Of a stretch of 64,000 nucleotides of DNA, positions 47,101-59,411 are shown in pieces (position 1 is the stretch's first letter; every line of letters begins with the position of its first letter). The position numbers and the translations under genes were made by a program. The notes under the pieces are model-generated. The model was not told where the DNA came from. It made no database searches and was given only the letters and a program-made list of their open reading frames with translations. The DNA is taken from the NCBI GenBank assembly GCA_033002965.1, contig JAURVB010000740.1, positions 1 through 64,000 on the forward strand, read 5' to 3'. Source of the DNA: Piper betle (lineage: Eukaryota; Streptophyta; Magnoliopsida; Piperales; Piperaceae).

Positions 47101-47195
47101 TCTTGACCGATTCAGACCGATTCCGATTCCGATTCCAACTCCCTAGAAAACCGATTCCGATTCCGATTCCGATTCATGCAACCATGCTCACCATC

Positions 47196-47990
47196 ACCGT
47201 TCCATCAAAAACTTGCAACTGCCCTTCCTCTCCAAATGATACATCGTTCCAATAAAATGCATCTCCTCGCCATCAAAAACAACTCTGAAACTGTCCTCCT
47301 GCCCAAACGATACATCATTTGATGCAACCTCCTCCCCCAATAAATAATGATGGTATGATGGCATTCTTCTATTCTTTTCCCTCCAAGCCATCATGTTCAA
47401 CTGATCAAGGTAACTATATTCTATATTTTTTTCTTTTATATTTGTATTTGTAGTGTCATTGACACTTTATTCGGTTCACAATCCTCTTCATTGGTTTACT
47501 TGAATATTTATATGATTCTCTTATTTGGGAGTTAGGAGTTTGGTGGAAAAGGAAGAACTTACTGGTATTTGGTTGACTCAAAACAGTGGGTAAGAGGAGT
47601 TGGCGTGCAAGCCCTGTTTATTACTATCAGTTGTTTATACGAATGAATTTGTCCACCATCGTCTATCATTGTTGAAATTTTAATTAGTTTGTCTCCTATT
47701 TTATTTTCCCTTTTTTGTAGATTTATTTATTCATTAATCTTTTTAAAGTTATGGGCATGATGTATTAGATTGCGCACTTAAGTCATACAGATTAAATAGT
47801 TATATGCTTATATCAGATATTTGTGTATTCATACTGTCATTCTTCTAGGTTGAAGAACAATACAATTTATAATACATGTTTTCAATTGCAAAATTTTTAA
47901 ATCTATGCACATAACGCTTTGTGATGCTAAAAAATAATGTTATCGAATTTTTGTTTAAATTGAGTTGGTTTCTTCTTTCTATATTTTTAG
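47196..47990. other. Intergenic stretch
   Basis: AT-rich with no recognisable gene. It ends in an acceptor-like TTTTTAG just before the fragment at 47991. Confidence 0.5.
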
Positions 47991-48303
47991 GATGACATCA
48001 ACCAACAATCCACCATATGGTTTCATTACATGGTCGGAGGTATACATGGATGAACTGGATGTTAAAGTGGCGAGATTGCAGGACCGTTTGACAGCCGTCG
48101 AGGATATGAACTGGGCATTGTTCGACAAACATTGTTTGATGGAGCAAGATATGGAAAAGCTTTCTGAGCTCACATAGTCCTTGCTACCTCCTCTTAATGC
48201 TGTCCAGCCTATTCCTGGGATTAAGTCTAATGCAGAGAAAATTGGTGTGAAAGATGAGGAAAGTTGTGTTCTTGATGATCAATCAGCAACACATAGAGGT
48301 TGA
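47991..48303 (+). pseudogene. Gene fragment, coiled-coil-like, with an in-frame stop
   Basis: After ATATTTTTAG a frame starting MTSTNNPPYGFITWSEVYMDE runs through a heptad-like stretch (DELDVKVARLQDRLTAVEDM) and KHCLMEQDMEKLSEL, to a TAG at 48175-48177. The same frame then stays open for 41 more codons (LLPPLNAVQPIPG onward) to a TGA near 48302. A single CAG to TAG change would explain the stop, so this looks like a decayed exon. The family is not recognised. Confidence 0.4.
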
Positions 48304-48899
48304 CTTCAAGTGCAAAGCCTGCCAGTCCACTTCCAAGGTTTGAATGATCTTACTATAATACTAAGTAGATTTACATACCCGCCATTAAAAATCGAGAAAT
48401 ATAGAAAAGAAAATTAGGTTTTATAACGCATGGAGAAAAATTATTATTTTGTAGTTTATATTAACTATTGAGATAAATGTCTTAATTGGTTTACAACTTT
48501 TTGACTTTACAGGGAAAATAGATTTGTCATTCATCACACCTCAAAGGCAAAGACAGAATCATATTATTTGCAAGAGAAAAAGGAAGAAAAGGATAATTTA
48601 TCTTTTATACCATTAAGAATTAATAGATGTGTTTATTTTTAAATTTTCTTAAAACAAAAATATGAAAGATAAATTTTAACCCTTATATTACAAGCCAATT
48701 ATTTTATATTCTAACGCAACATACTTTAAATTTACTTTGCAGATTAGATTATAAATATGGTTTCAGGTTTTGCAACTGCATTATAATTTCTCAATGGTCT
48801 AGGCTTTTATGATTTATAAATATATTATACACAATACTTATATTATTTTCTTCAAATAAATTAAAATTTATGTATTAAGAGACCCAAGCTTCGCTTGCA

Positions 48900-49335
48900 C
48901 ATATCATATGACTAGTATTGATATTAATAAAAGGAGGACTCAATGTTTGATTAAAGTTAAAAGTTAGAGAATCAGTTAATTAAAATATCAAAAAAAATTT
49001 ATAAATTTTATAAAAATATAATAAAAATACCTCTTTTGGTAAGTTTAAATCTCACTAACTTAAATATTTAAATAAATTAATAAATATATTTTTTTAATAT
49101 AAGAGGTCACAAGTTGAATTCGACTCATTTTAATTTTTAAGTCACTATTAATAAGGGTATGTGTAATTATTTTGAAAAAATAAAATAAAAATCAAATAAT
49201 TATAATACACATTTTCATTCAAATAGAATATATATTTAAAATCAATTATAATCTATTTTTTAAATATTAAATTATTATATTCTATCTTATTGTTCAATAA
49301 AAATTTATATATAAATTTAAAATTTACGTACCGTA
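48900..49335. repeat. AT-rich dispersed repeat, copy 3
   Basis: The longest of three family members. It shares TTAAATATTAAATTATTATA and TTATTGTTCAATAAA with copy 1, and the TATTAATAAGGGTATGTGTA part with the inverse of copy 2. Confidence 0.6.
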
Positions 49336-49759
49336 GAAAAAAATTTCCTCCGGTTGTTTTTTTCTTAAAAAAATGCTTTCGTCTGATGACCCGTTTATGA
49401 ACCGGTATGAATTTGTGTTCGACTAATCGTCCCGTTTCAAGTTCCCCACTGTCCACTGGTCACCCCCCACATCACATCACATGCCATGTTCGGGGTAGCT
49501 TCCGTCGCCGGAGCACTTCCTCCGGCGACTGTTTGATGCCGCCGCCGGCGTCGATTGCATGCAAGTGTCAGACTTTCTGAAGCTTCTTCTCATGGCCGCT
49601 GATTCTTCTGTATGTATTCCTTTCGTCGTTTCTTCTGTCTTTCATCTTTGTTTGCGACGTCGAGAACATCAACTGTGTAGTTTTTTGTTTGACTATTTGT
49701 CATTTTTTCAATCCAGTTTCTGGGAAGTGAAAATGTGCTCTGGATTATGATTTTTTTGT

Positions 49760-50260
49760 TTATTTTTTTTTCTGAAGTGATAATAATGTGTTTATACTGT
49801 TTAACGTTTTTAACTCATTCCTGTACTTAAATCTGTTTGCATTTGATTGGCTTGTTTTTTTCCTTGTTAGTGATTGTTGTTTGTATTTAGGAAAAAAGTT
49901 GGAGTCTTGATGTAAGAAGGTAGAAGAAGAAAGTGATGATTCAAAAACATGTATTGTATTGTTTTTTTTGGGAATAGTTGTTTGGCATTTTCTTAATCCA
50001 AGTTCATTGATGGAACATTGTACTTTAGATTTGTGTTGCACTCACCAAGTCATTGCCGCTTATGAAGAGATAGATTTGTGTTTATACTTTATACCGTTTG
50101 ACGTTATTTTTGAGTGATGGAACTATATTCTGTTCTTGATTTTTTGGTTATTGGTGGAATGTGTTCTTCTTATTTGCTTGTTAATGGTTGTTCTTTGCGT
50201 TTAGGAAAAAGTTGGAGTCTTGATACCTTGTAATAAGGGAGAAGAAGAAAGTGATGATTC
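49760..50260. repeat. Partial duplication of the TDP1 FHA exon and intron
   Basis: 49785-49945 and about 50085-50260 are diverged direct copies. Both contain TTTAGGAAAA, GTTGGAGTCTTGAT and GAAGAAGAAAGTGATGATTC, so the acceptor and first ~55 bp of the FHA exon occur twice. The left copy degenerates after GATTC. Confidence 0.7.
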
Positions 50261-52684
50261 AGTGTCGATGATAGCAGTTTTCAAAGGGGCAAAGGCTGTA
50301 GTAATCTCCCCGTTGTTGACAAAAGAGTTAGTTGAAAACATGTCTGCGTGGTCGGGAAGGATGATGGTTCTGTTGAAGTAGTTGTGGTAAATGCAATTTG
50401 GTGTGAATGTATTCCTTTCTAACTTCACATCTTTCCAAGCAATCACAGAAAGAAAAAAGTGCAATTAGAAGATGCTTATTCTTGTAGCGTTATGATAAGG
50501 AAGGGCTTAGAAGAGATAGAAGCAGAGTGAGAGAGGATGAGGAAGAGGCTTAGAAAGGGAGAAGATAAACATGGTGGGAAGAAACAGAGGTAGAGGAAAT
50601 TCTTTTCAATGGGATCGGTACCCCTTATTTACTAACAATTGCATTATTAATGTACATCAAAGCAACTGCTCCCTACAACTACCCATGTGCATGCAGCATA
50701 ATTATTCTCACGTACACCACTACTACCATCATCTCCTTGAGGAGTTACTTTACAGAAAAACTGAAACTACAAACTACCTACAACTCATTACATGCAAACC
50801 ACCCAACTAATATGTATAAGATATTGAAAATACAACTCTACTATTTACAATATATACATCCAAGTAACACGTTATCACATTCATGCAATTAAGATGTATG
50901 TTCATGTTTGTGATTGTTGTTTGTGTAGGAGGGGCCGAACCCCATTGTCATTCCATCTAGGCTGGATAGAAAGAAGTTTAATTCCCGTGAAAAGGCTCAG
51001 CTTCTTCACAATAGTATACTGGAGTTGATACCTCGTTGTTTTGCATACAAATATAAATCACTGGTTGATGAGAAGGATGCATCTTTGAGGAACGACGAGA
51101 AATTAGTTGTAAATACCTCAAGCCTTAAAACAAAACGTCAAGTTTTGGAATATGAAGCATATGCTCGAACTTTTCAGATATAGTTACAATTTTCTAATTA
51201 ATGTTTTTTTGCCATAATGATCTATCTTTTTTGTAACTAATGATGTGATGCAAATTAATGCTATATGTTTTTTTCATGTAAGTGCTTTCTTGATATGGTC
51301 GATTATTAGGTGATGTAGAAGGAGAGGATCTATAATTATGGACATATTTGTTAGGGATCAGGTGAATGATGGTGATTTCTTCTTGTTATGTATGCCTTTG
51401 CTATGTCTGCTAGAAAAGGTTCTGGTCCCATTAGAATGTTCACTTCATAATATTTATTGGAACTCAACACATTGTTAAAATCACGTTCTATTTTCAGAAT
51501 TTATTTCTTATAACTTCATGGACTGTTATGTTTTGGCACATTTTAACTTTGTTACTGCTGCTAAAATTGAATTGATATAATTTTGTCCGATATTTGAAGC
51601 TAAGTTAGTTTTATCTCTTTGAAGCAGGAGGAGTTATGGAATGGTAGTATTACTACTACCGACAAGTTTGATACTCCAAGTAAAGGCAATGCAGATATAT
51701 CCTGTTGTTCACTTGATTCTATGCGTCGTTTTAGCGTTTCCAGTGAAATCCTTCCACTAATCTTTCGACTTTTACGGGTACAAGGGATACCAGCATGGGC
51801 AAACACTTCATCTGTTTCAATAGATAAATGTTATAGAGGTAGGTTGAACATAAGCTAGAGGTAGTCGAACATATTTTACTCTTCTCAATGTTTGAATTAA
51901 CAATGATGCATTCTCCATGTATAAAATTTAGTCTAAGCCTTTTTGGCTGATTATTTATCCTCTTATAATTTTGATAATCATCATAGCCCTTATTTTTAGA
52001 TATTAGTGTATTTTACTGATAGTAGTCTTCTCATGGATTAGTAGGGAAATGTGCTTGTGGCTGTTCTATCTAATTACATGGTAGACATTGACTGGCTGGT
52101 TGGAGGTGGGTCCTTTGGCTTCATCATCTTTCTTGTGTCCTAGGAATTTGTTGCAGTCTCCTTTAGTTACTAAATAGCTTTTCTATCTGCATCTTGTGGT
52201 AATTAATTTATGTTTGTTTTGTGTTTCAGACTGAATGTATCTTGTGCAGCATGTCCATTTCTCAAAAGAATTTGCCATGTGCTTGTCATTCATGGGGAGA
52301 AAGGCGCTTCATTGGAGCATATGAAGGTACAGTTGATGAGCGGCATGTATTCATGGTGCTGCTAGTTTATAGTGGATAGTTTTCAAAATGTTCAAATTGG
52401 GTATGGCAGTTGCAGATTTTGTTTTTTTTTTTTGCCTTTTCCAATATCTTGTGGTCAGACAATTTTTCTTACCTGTGGTCTTAATTGTATGCCTGCCTTT
52501 AGGGCATCGGCATGGTGAAATCCTTTGAGAAGCATTTGCAGCAACTGTCAAATGTGACACCCAATCACCTAAAATGCAAGCTGATTTTTACATATAAAAT
52601 GATGCAAACTTTTGGCTGCTTTCTAATAGAGTGTTATGTTGTTCCTGGCTGACTATTGCTGGCAATCATTTCACTTCCTATTTT

Positions 52685-55430
52685 TGTAACACTCTAATTT
52701 GTCTCACAATGCGAACCGAATTATAGTATTAAATCTCAGACCATTACTCTTGCTCAACTTAAATGAAAAACTGACCATAGGACATGCCTAATTACTCGAG
52801 GTGTCAAAAGAAGGAAGGCTCGAGGGAATCTCATGCTTAATAAAAACGTCCATGATTACATAAAAAACATGCACAGACACCTAAGATTGGGCTCGTGCAA
52901 TGAGACATCTGAAATTAATTCAAATTATGGAGAGGACTTTAAATCAAGGGAAAAATTCGACAGTCCCTTACAATTAGGATGTGGAAAATTTTTTACAAAT
53001 CTGTATAATTTCATAATATATAAAATTTATATGCAAGCATTTACATTTCATGTATAAAAGCATTTTAGAGGCATTCTACCTTATTCATATCACATCATCA
53101 ATCATTTTCATCACAATTTTATTTTATTCTTCAGGTGGTTGGCTTGTCTGGTCTTCATACGAGTCTTTAAACTTGCAAAACAAAGCCTAGAAGTTCCTTC
53201 AACCCATGTTTCTTCTTCACTTTGAGTACATGCACAAGTAACATGGTTTAGCGTACTTGGATTAATTTTTATCCTTTTGTTCCAGGACTCCATGGCTTGG
53301 AGAAGTCCTGCACAAAATGGTTGGACTTGCGTACACGCTGTCTCCAAAACAGTTGAAATACAAGTTAATAATTATAATTTTTCATCTATTTTAAGACAGG
53401 GCAATTCCGTATTTTGAGGCCCATAGGCTCTTACACATGAATTCAAAGTGGCTCACTAGCCTAAAATACTATTTTCATTATATTACCCACAGGCCTTATA
53501 TAGATAATCATATTTGCTTACTAGCCTTACATAATATTAACATTATATGGCCCACCGAGCCTACATTAATATGAGCAAACCACAGCAACAACCAAGTCAA
53601 ATGCCCAACGAGTCATTCTCGATCCCTACGACTCTCCGACCAAGCTTACAACACCAACCAATAAAGAAAATATATATTAGTAATAAAAAATTTTCAATCC
53701 GAAAATAATTGCAGAAAACATTTTCAAATTGGCAAATGGATAACACATTATCTAGTAAAAATTTCATTATGAAATCAGAAAATTCTCCATACCCACATCA
53801 TCATACCAAAGTATGGCCAATTGGGCTTAATCATAATCACATAAATATACGTGAATATGAATCAAAGATACTCTACGATATTAGTATTATGGCTAATAGG
53901 GCCTATACCAATATCACCACAACATTGCATGACATGGAAATACACAATAGGAACCATCACTTGCAAGATAAATCACCACTATATTGCGTGACCTAGGTAC
54001 ACTCAATAGAAAGCATACACATGAAAGATATAAACACGGCTAGCAGGTAATATACATAACCATAATCATACAATTAACCACCAATCGAGCACCACATGTG
54101 GGTACTAACTGGGCCCCTTGGTTAGTGTCACGTTCCCATCTATCATGCATGTATAGAAAATCCTAAAATCATACAACAAGTGTAAAGCTTGGGAAAGGAT
54201 GATAAATAACGCGAAGGTGACTTGATCTATATGTTTTGTTTTTGAAATATCATCAATGGATCTCAACCTCTAAGTTTTTTAATTCGGAAAACCAATAAGA
54301 TAACCAGTAGGCAGTGAGATCTAATAAAACGCTACTAACTATGTCTTACAATATAAAACAACACTGCAATAGAGCCCAGAAACGGATCAAGTAGAGAGGA
54401 GTCCTAACAGACTTGTGAGGCAAGCTTCACGTTCTACCTAGGCAAGCTTGACTTTGAAATGCCTAACAAATGCTGACCGTTACTCAAACCATGAATAATG
54501 CGTGCGTGCAATGATATGCAAAGAATCCTAAATACTTCAAATGACATGACATGTCAAACATAAAATTAAACACACTACATCTCACAACAATGTTATCACA
54601 TACATCTGCTGAACGTGCCGAAAATTATACGAGATTTTGATAAATTTATAAAGATGTTAAAATGAAGATCTACATATTTTATGAAATATATTTCGGGATT
54701 CAACCCGCGTACTTAAATCTAACTAGTGATATTGAAATGTTTGGAAGATTCAGGGCAATTTATCTGAGATAGTTGAAACGCTAATCGACAATAAGATCGT
54801 GATAAATTTATGAAAAACTACTTAATATTTCTGGCTAATTATCTTAACTTAAACCCAAGGATAAATTTGTCATAGCGACTTAAATTAAAAGAACTTAAAA
54901 ATGTTGAGCCAAAAAATTATCATTATTAAAATAATATTATATTGTTTAATTAATTTAAATAATTAATTTAATTATCAATCAACTTAATATTTATACGTCG
55001 TGATCATTTTACAATCAAATACGAGTTAAAATATTATTATGCTAATTAATTAATTAATCAATTGTGCATGTGAAATGAAATCACCTAGGCACAACCAAAA
55101 AATTATAAACTTTTAATTTTTTTATAGTTCCGACCATTATTAGGTAGATTTAGTTAGTTGGATTTTACAAATTTAGGCCGACATGATTAATTTATTATAT
55201 TTGACCCTTAACAATCACAACAAAAAATAAAAATCACATTTTTATCGCAAGATCAACAAGATTTAAGCTGCAGCAACGGATTTAGGTTGCAATCAACATT
55301 GCATGGTCTCAAGGGATAGAATAAATCTTCACGTAGTGGCGTTCTGGGACCCTGGGTTTAGAAATTATTTGGGTGACCACGCATGACACATAAGTTATAG
55401 TACGCGAATTTGAATGAAAATGTCCACTTT
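52685..55430 (-). mobile_element. Old Tekay-like LTR in the TDP1 locus (family C)
   Basis: It begins TGTAACACTC at 52685. Its first ~200 bp follow the family-A LTR order (CGAACCGAA near the start, then a CGAGGTGTCAAAAGAAGGAAGG counterpart). At 54230-54440 it keeps a decayed form of the U3 stretch (GGATCTCAACCTC, AGTGAGATCTAATAAAACGC, AAACGGATCAAGTAGA). Divergence is high. The right boundary and TSD could not be placed; 55430 is an upper estimate. Minus strand is inferred from the family-A alignment. Confidence 0.55.
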
Positions 55431-56405
55431 AATCATAAAAGAAATGTCTGTGATGTCCTGTTGAATGCACTAGACAGAAGTTTCTGAATTATTTCTGCCT
55501 TGTTTTTATTGTTTGCAGAAAAGAAAGCATTCAAACCCATCATGCAAAGGCTATGCTGCTTGTGTATCCCCATGGGGTACGTGTTGTTGTCCACACTGCA
55601 AATCTCATCCATGTTGATTGGAACAACAAGAGCCAAGGTGTATGTATGCAAGATTTTTCTTTGAAAGAGTTAAATGATGGAACCGAAGAATGTGCTTTTG
55701 AAAATGACCTGATTGGTTATCTCACTGCAATTATGGTACTGTTGTGTAATTTTCAATCGTTCACTTTTGCTCATATAAGTTTAGAATGCAGTTTTGGTGT
55801 GCACAGGGTTATCTTTGACATGCATGCTTAGAGCACCATTTTTATAACGACAACATATTGCAGACATTTCTCTGAGAAATGGTGTGATTCTATTTTGATT
55901 TTTCATCTGCAGGTGCCTGACCTATAATGTTAAATGTCCTTCATTTGGCGATGTGAATATCAATGCTTCATTCTTTAAGAAGTTTGAATATAGAAGTGCT
56001 AAGGTATTTAAAATTTCCATTTCCTTATTTCTCAGGGAAGCAAAGATAATTAGGAAGTATTCCAATTTTTATTGGCGCACAATTTTTAACAGCTGATGAA
56101 GCTATAAACTTTATCAAAGAATGAAGATATGTAAGATTGCACGAAACAACTTTGGGTTCCTTCGTTTAGACTATTTTAGTTAAAAATTTTAAAGTTCACG
56201 TTTTCTTCTAATCGTTAAGTATTTTATGAGGTCCTATGGACAATTTTTGACGCAGAAAGGTTTTACTGTCTTCTATTGGTAGGTTAGGTTGATTGCGTCT
56301 GTTCTTGGATATCACAGTCGCTCGAATATCAAAAGATGGGGCCATATAAAACTGCGAGATGTATTTCATAGTTGCTGTTTAGACCAGGTGTTCCATAATC
56401 CGCAT

Positions 56406-56968
56406 GGGAGGTGCTAATCGAGCGAGTGCTTCAATTTTAACTTATGTCGAGCTTGGCTCGAATAATTCGAAACTCGTTTGAACTCGACTCGAGATTAAAC
56501 ATGCTCGAGTTTGACTCGAATATTTTTAATGTGTTCGAACTCAACTCGTGCTCGAATATACTTAAACTATTTAATTTTTCCGAGCTCGAACTGGCTCGAT
56601 TAAAAGTCAAAAGTCACTCACTAAAAAAAATGCACTCCACAACCTTGAGATCATCAACATGAATATTTATCATCTCAACTATCTTATTTCTTTATTATTA
56701 TATTGTGTGTATATATATATATATAATATAATATAAAAACTATATTATTATATTATTTCTTCGAGTTGTGTTCGAATCGAGCCACGAGTCGAATTCGAGT
56801 TGAGTTCGAATTATAACCTAGTCGAGTCAAGTCGAACACGACCTTACTTAAGCTCGGCTTGTAAGATTCGAGTTCGAGCTCGAGCATTTAAATATCGAGT
56901 TTTGAGTCAAGTCAAACCAAGCCAATCACTAAATCCTCGCGAGTTGACTCGCTCAATTAACAACGCTA
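56406..56968. mobile_element. Second, older copy of the hAT-like family, inserted in a TDP1 exon
   Basis: The same layout as 16517-17122: left GAGGTGCTAATCGAGCGAG, right GCTCAATTAACAACGCTA, GAGTTCGA/TCGAGT-rich flanks, an internal (AT)n tract and a run of A. The tRNA-like part has lost the B box. No TSD is visible (ATCCGCAT against TATATATC). It interrupts the TDP1 exon after the KLRDVF stretch. Confidence 0.75.
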
Positions 56969-57968
56969 TATATCATGTACATATTTAGTCTATAGTCTTG
57001 TCATTGGTAATAGTGAAGAGTAACCACCTTTCTGGAACACAACGTTAGTTGTTAGTGTCTATGTTTTGGGATTATGCCCCATTTATTAAAGTTGTCATAA
57101 AATAGCTGATCTTAAGCCTTGATAGAGGAGGAGGTTTATGTCACGAAGTGCACCCGCTGTCAAGCCTATCTGTAAGCACTTGGAGATTGAGCATCCATGC
57201 TTTGGATTTTGAAGAAATTCTGCTTAAGTTATTTTTCCTAGAAAATGCAGGGAACTTATTTGCTATTTTCTATCTATGTCAGTTTTAATTTTTCAGTATT
57301 TTATCTCTCTTCAGGCGTGATCTTGTTTTATTCTTTCAGGCATAACTTATGGCACCACATATTATGTTTTTACTCTTTACCGCAGGGTTATGCTGCCGGC
57401 AATGCCATTCCAAGCCCATTGAAAAATGTTGAGAAAAAATTTCTGAAGTATTGGGCTAGATGGCAAGCGGATCACTCTGGTCGTGGGTATCCCTCTTTCT
57501 TATTGTCTCCGTCTTACCCTTTCTCCTTAATAGATTACACAAATCTAATGCGACTCCGGGGTAATCATCTTTTACACAAACTTTAGTTTCCAGTGCCACA
57601 CCAAATGTTGATTGCCATTGCAGCATGTACATAGAAATGCATAAAAGAGTTGCAAAGTGGAAAGTTTAACAATGGAAAACCAATTCGCAAAACAAGTATG
57701 GATACATGCAAAAAAAAAAAAAAGGAAGTAAAAGTGGCAAGTTTTATTGTAGATGTGCTTCATGAGACAGACCATGAGAAGATTTGACTAGTGATTATTA
57801 AAAACTTCAAATAAGTATTTCGTAAAAAACTTAGGAATTTGTACTTACAACTACACAAAATAGCAACCAAGTGGGGGAAATTAAGAATTTTTTAATTTTT
57901 TAGGTTCTATTTGCATGGCATGTTTCTCTTAATTACCAGTTTTGTTAGTTGCTTTATTTTGATCTTTG

Positions 57969-58734
57969 TGTTGGGTTTATCTTACATCGGTCATAGAGGC
58001 TGTTAGTCTTTAATTTTTGAGTTAGCTTTTGAATTAAGAGAGGTCCATGGCACTTATTGCCAGTTTTTTAAGTTGTTTAAAGTCCTTTTTGGGGGCCCAA
58101 TAGGCCCAACAGTGGTTTCAGAGCTCGGGTGGGGGCCCAAAGGGCTCAACAAATCGTATCAGAGTCAAGTTTAAGCCGGGTTTGCGTATACCGATTTTTG
58201 TTGTTTCCTTCATGGGTTCCACCTAAGGAATACCGGTACTTGGTGTTGGCATGGGTTGTGCAGCGGATGCAGGTGCACGCAAGCAGGTTTGCAACCGATC
58301 AAACACTGTGTGAGCAGGGTGTGCAGCGGATGCGGGCTCGCGCAAGCGGGTTTGCAACTGATCAAACACTGTGTGAGCAAGATGTCGGCATGGGCTGTGC
58401 AGCAAATGCGGGAACGCGCAAACAGGTTTGCAACCGATCAAACACTGAGTGAGCAGGGTGCCATTTGATTTAATGAGAGTGTGTCAGATGATGATAGTTT
58501 TGGGCCACGCCGGATATGTGAAGGGGAGTTGTTGGGTTTATCCCACATCGGTCGTAGAGGTTGTCGGTGATTTGTATATAGGCTAATGAGAAAGTATTAA
58601 TTCTTGAGCTAGCTTTTGGATTTAGAGAGGCATGTGACACCTATTACGAATTTCCTTTGATTGTTTAAACTCCCGTCTTCCGAAGGGCCTAACAGTGGTT
58701 TCAGAGCTTGGGTAGGGGCCTAAAGGGCCCAACA
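57969..58734 (+). mobile_element. TRIM (terminal-repeat retrotransposon in miniature)
   Basis: Two direct terminal repeats, 57969..58151 (183 bp) and 58530..58734 (205 bp), start TGTTGGGTTTATC(C/T)(C/T)ACATCGGTC and end with AACA. A perfect 5-bp TSD CTTTG flanks them (57964-57968 and 58735-58739). TCGTATCAGAG two bases after the left repeat resembles an initiator methionine tRNA primer site. AAGGGGAG just before the right repeat is the polypurine tract. The 378-bp interior is non-coding and carries three ~63-bp direct repeats (58258 on). It sits in an intron of the decayed TDP1 gene. No 5S rRNA-like sequence was seen, so it is not a Cassandra element. Confidence 0.88.
58258..58460. repeat. 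Three ~63-bp direct repeats in the TRIM interior
   Basis: Units begin GTGCAGCGGATGC at 58258 and 58321, and GTGCAGCAAATGC at 58397. Each contains GGTTTGCAAC(C/T)GATCAAACA. The second unit has about 13 extra bases at its end. Confidence 0.85.
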
Positions 58735-59177
58735 CTTTGTTCATTGCTGCATCTCTTAATTGTTTCAGTTCTTGAACTAGTCTCTGCCTCTTGTCGTTTC
58801 TATATTAGAGTGAGACTTTTCCTGTTGGCTTACTGACGAAATTCTAATCTCCGCTAATATGGATTCTTCCTTTATATCAGGCGTGCAATGCCTCGTATAA
58901 AATCATATTCTCGTTACAGTGGTCAGAATTTTGCCTAAGTGGCAGTCATGCGCATTTGATTTCATGATTTAGACATTCTAGTACTTAAGTATCTGTGATT
59001 ATCTGCTGTATGTTGCTTTTCTTTAACAGTTGATTTCTCCTGAATTTTGCGTAAGGCTGCTCGGGTGCACTTCAGAAAAACAATTCTCAGCTTATGATCC
59101 ACTCCTATGAGGTTTTGCATTCTTTTTTCTTCCCCTTGGAAATTTGTTTAACTTTTTGTAAGAGATTGTCGGTTTGT

Positions 59178-59411
59178 CTTTTGGCATATTTTTCCTTACT
59201 CTTTGTTTTGTGGGCAAATTTCAAAGAAATTGAATGTCTAGTTTGTCATAGTTTAGTGGGTAGATGTGTTTACGAGCATGATTTATAGTTTCATCTTTTG
59301 GCATATTTTTCCTTACTCTTTGTTTTGTGGGCAAATTTCAAAGAAATTGAATGTCTAGTTTGTCATAGTTTAGTGGGTAGATGTGTTTACGAGCATGATT
59401 TATAGTTTCAT
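59178..59411. repeat. 117-bp tandem duplication in a TDP1 intron
   Basis: Two essentially identical copies (59178..59294 and 59295..59411), beginning CTTTTGGCATATTTTTCC. Their near-identity indicates a recent event. Confidence 0.9.

Larger units (their letters stand above)
33342..47186. mobile_element. Large hAT-like non-autonomous element hosting the Tekay insertion
   Basis: The left end CATGATGCACGAATCGG and the inverse of the right end CATGGTTGCATGAATCGG are imperfect terminal inverted repeats. Both are followed by dense AATCGG subterminal repeats (33351-33525 and 47105-47175). The flanks share CTCACCATC (33333-33341 and 47187-47195), which includes an 8-bp TSD as hAT elements make. Removing the Tekay insertion leaves about 3.2 kb. 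The interior has an LTR-like GC-rich module (33600-34030), a CG-rich mixed segment and a 128-bp duplicated segment, but no transposase. It is probably a composite that picked up fragments. A decayed relative seems to lie at about 60540-60970. Confidence 0.65.

Noticed and set aside
57969..58734. Cassandra element with 5S rRNA promoter
   Set aside because: The terminal repeats contain no 5S rRNA-like sequence or 5S internal promoter boxes.
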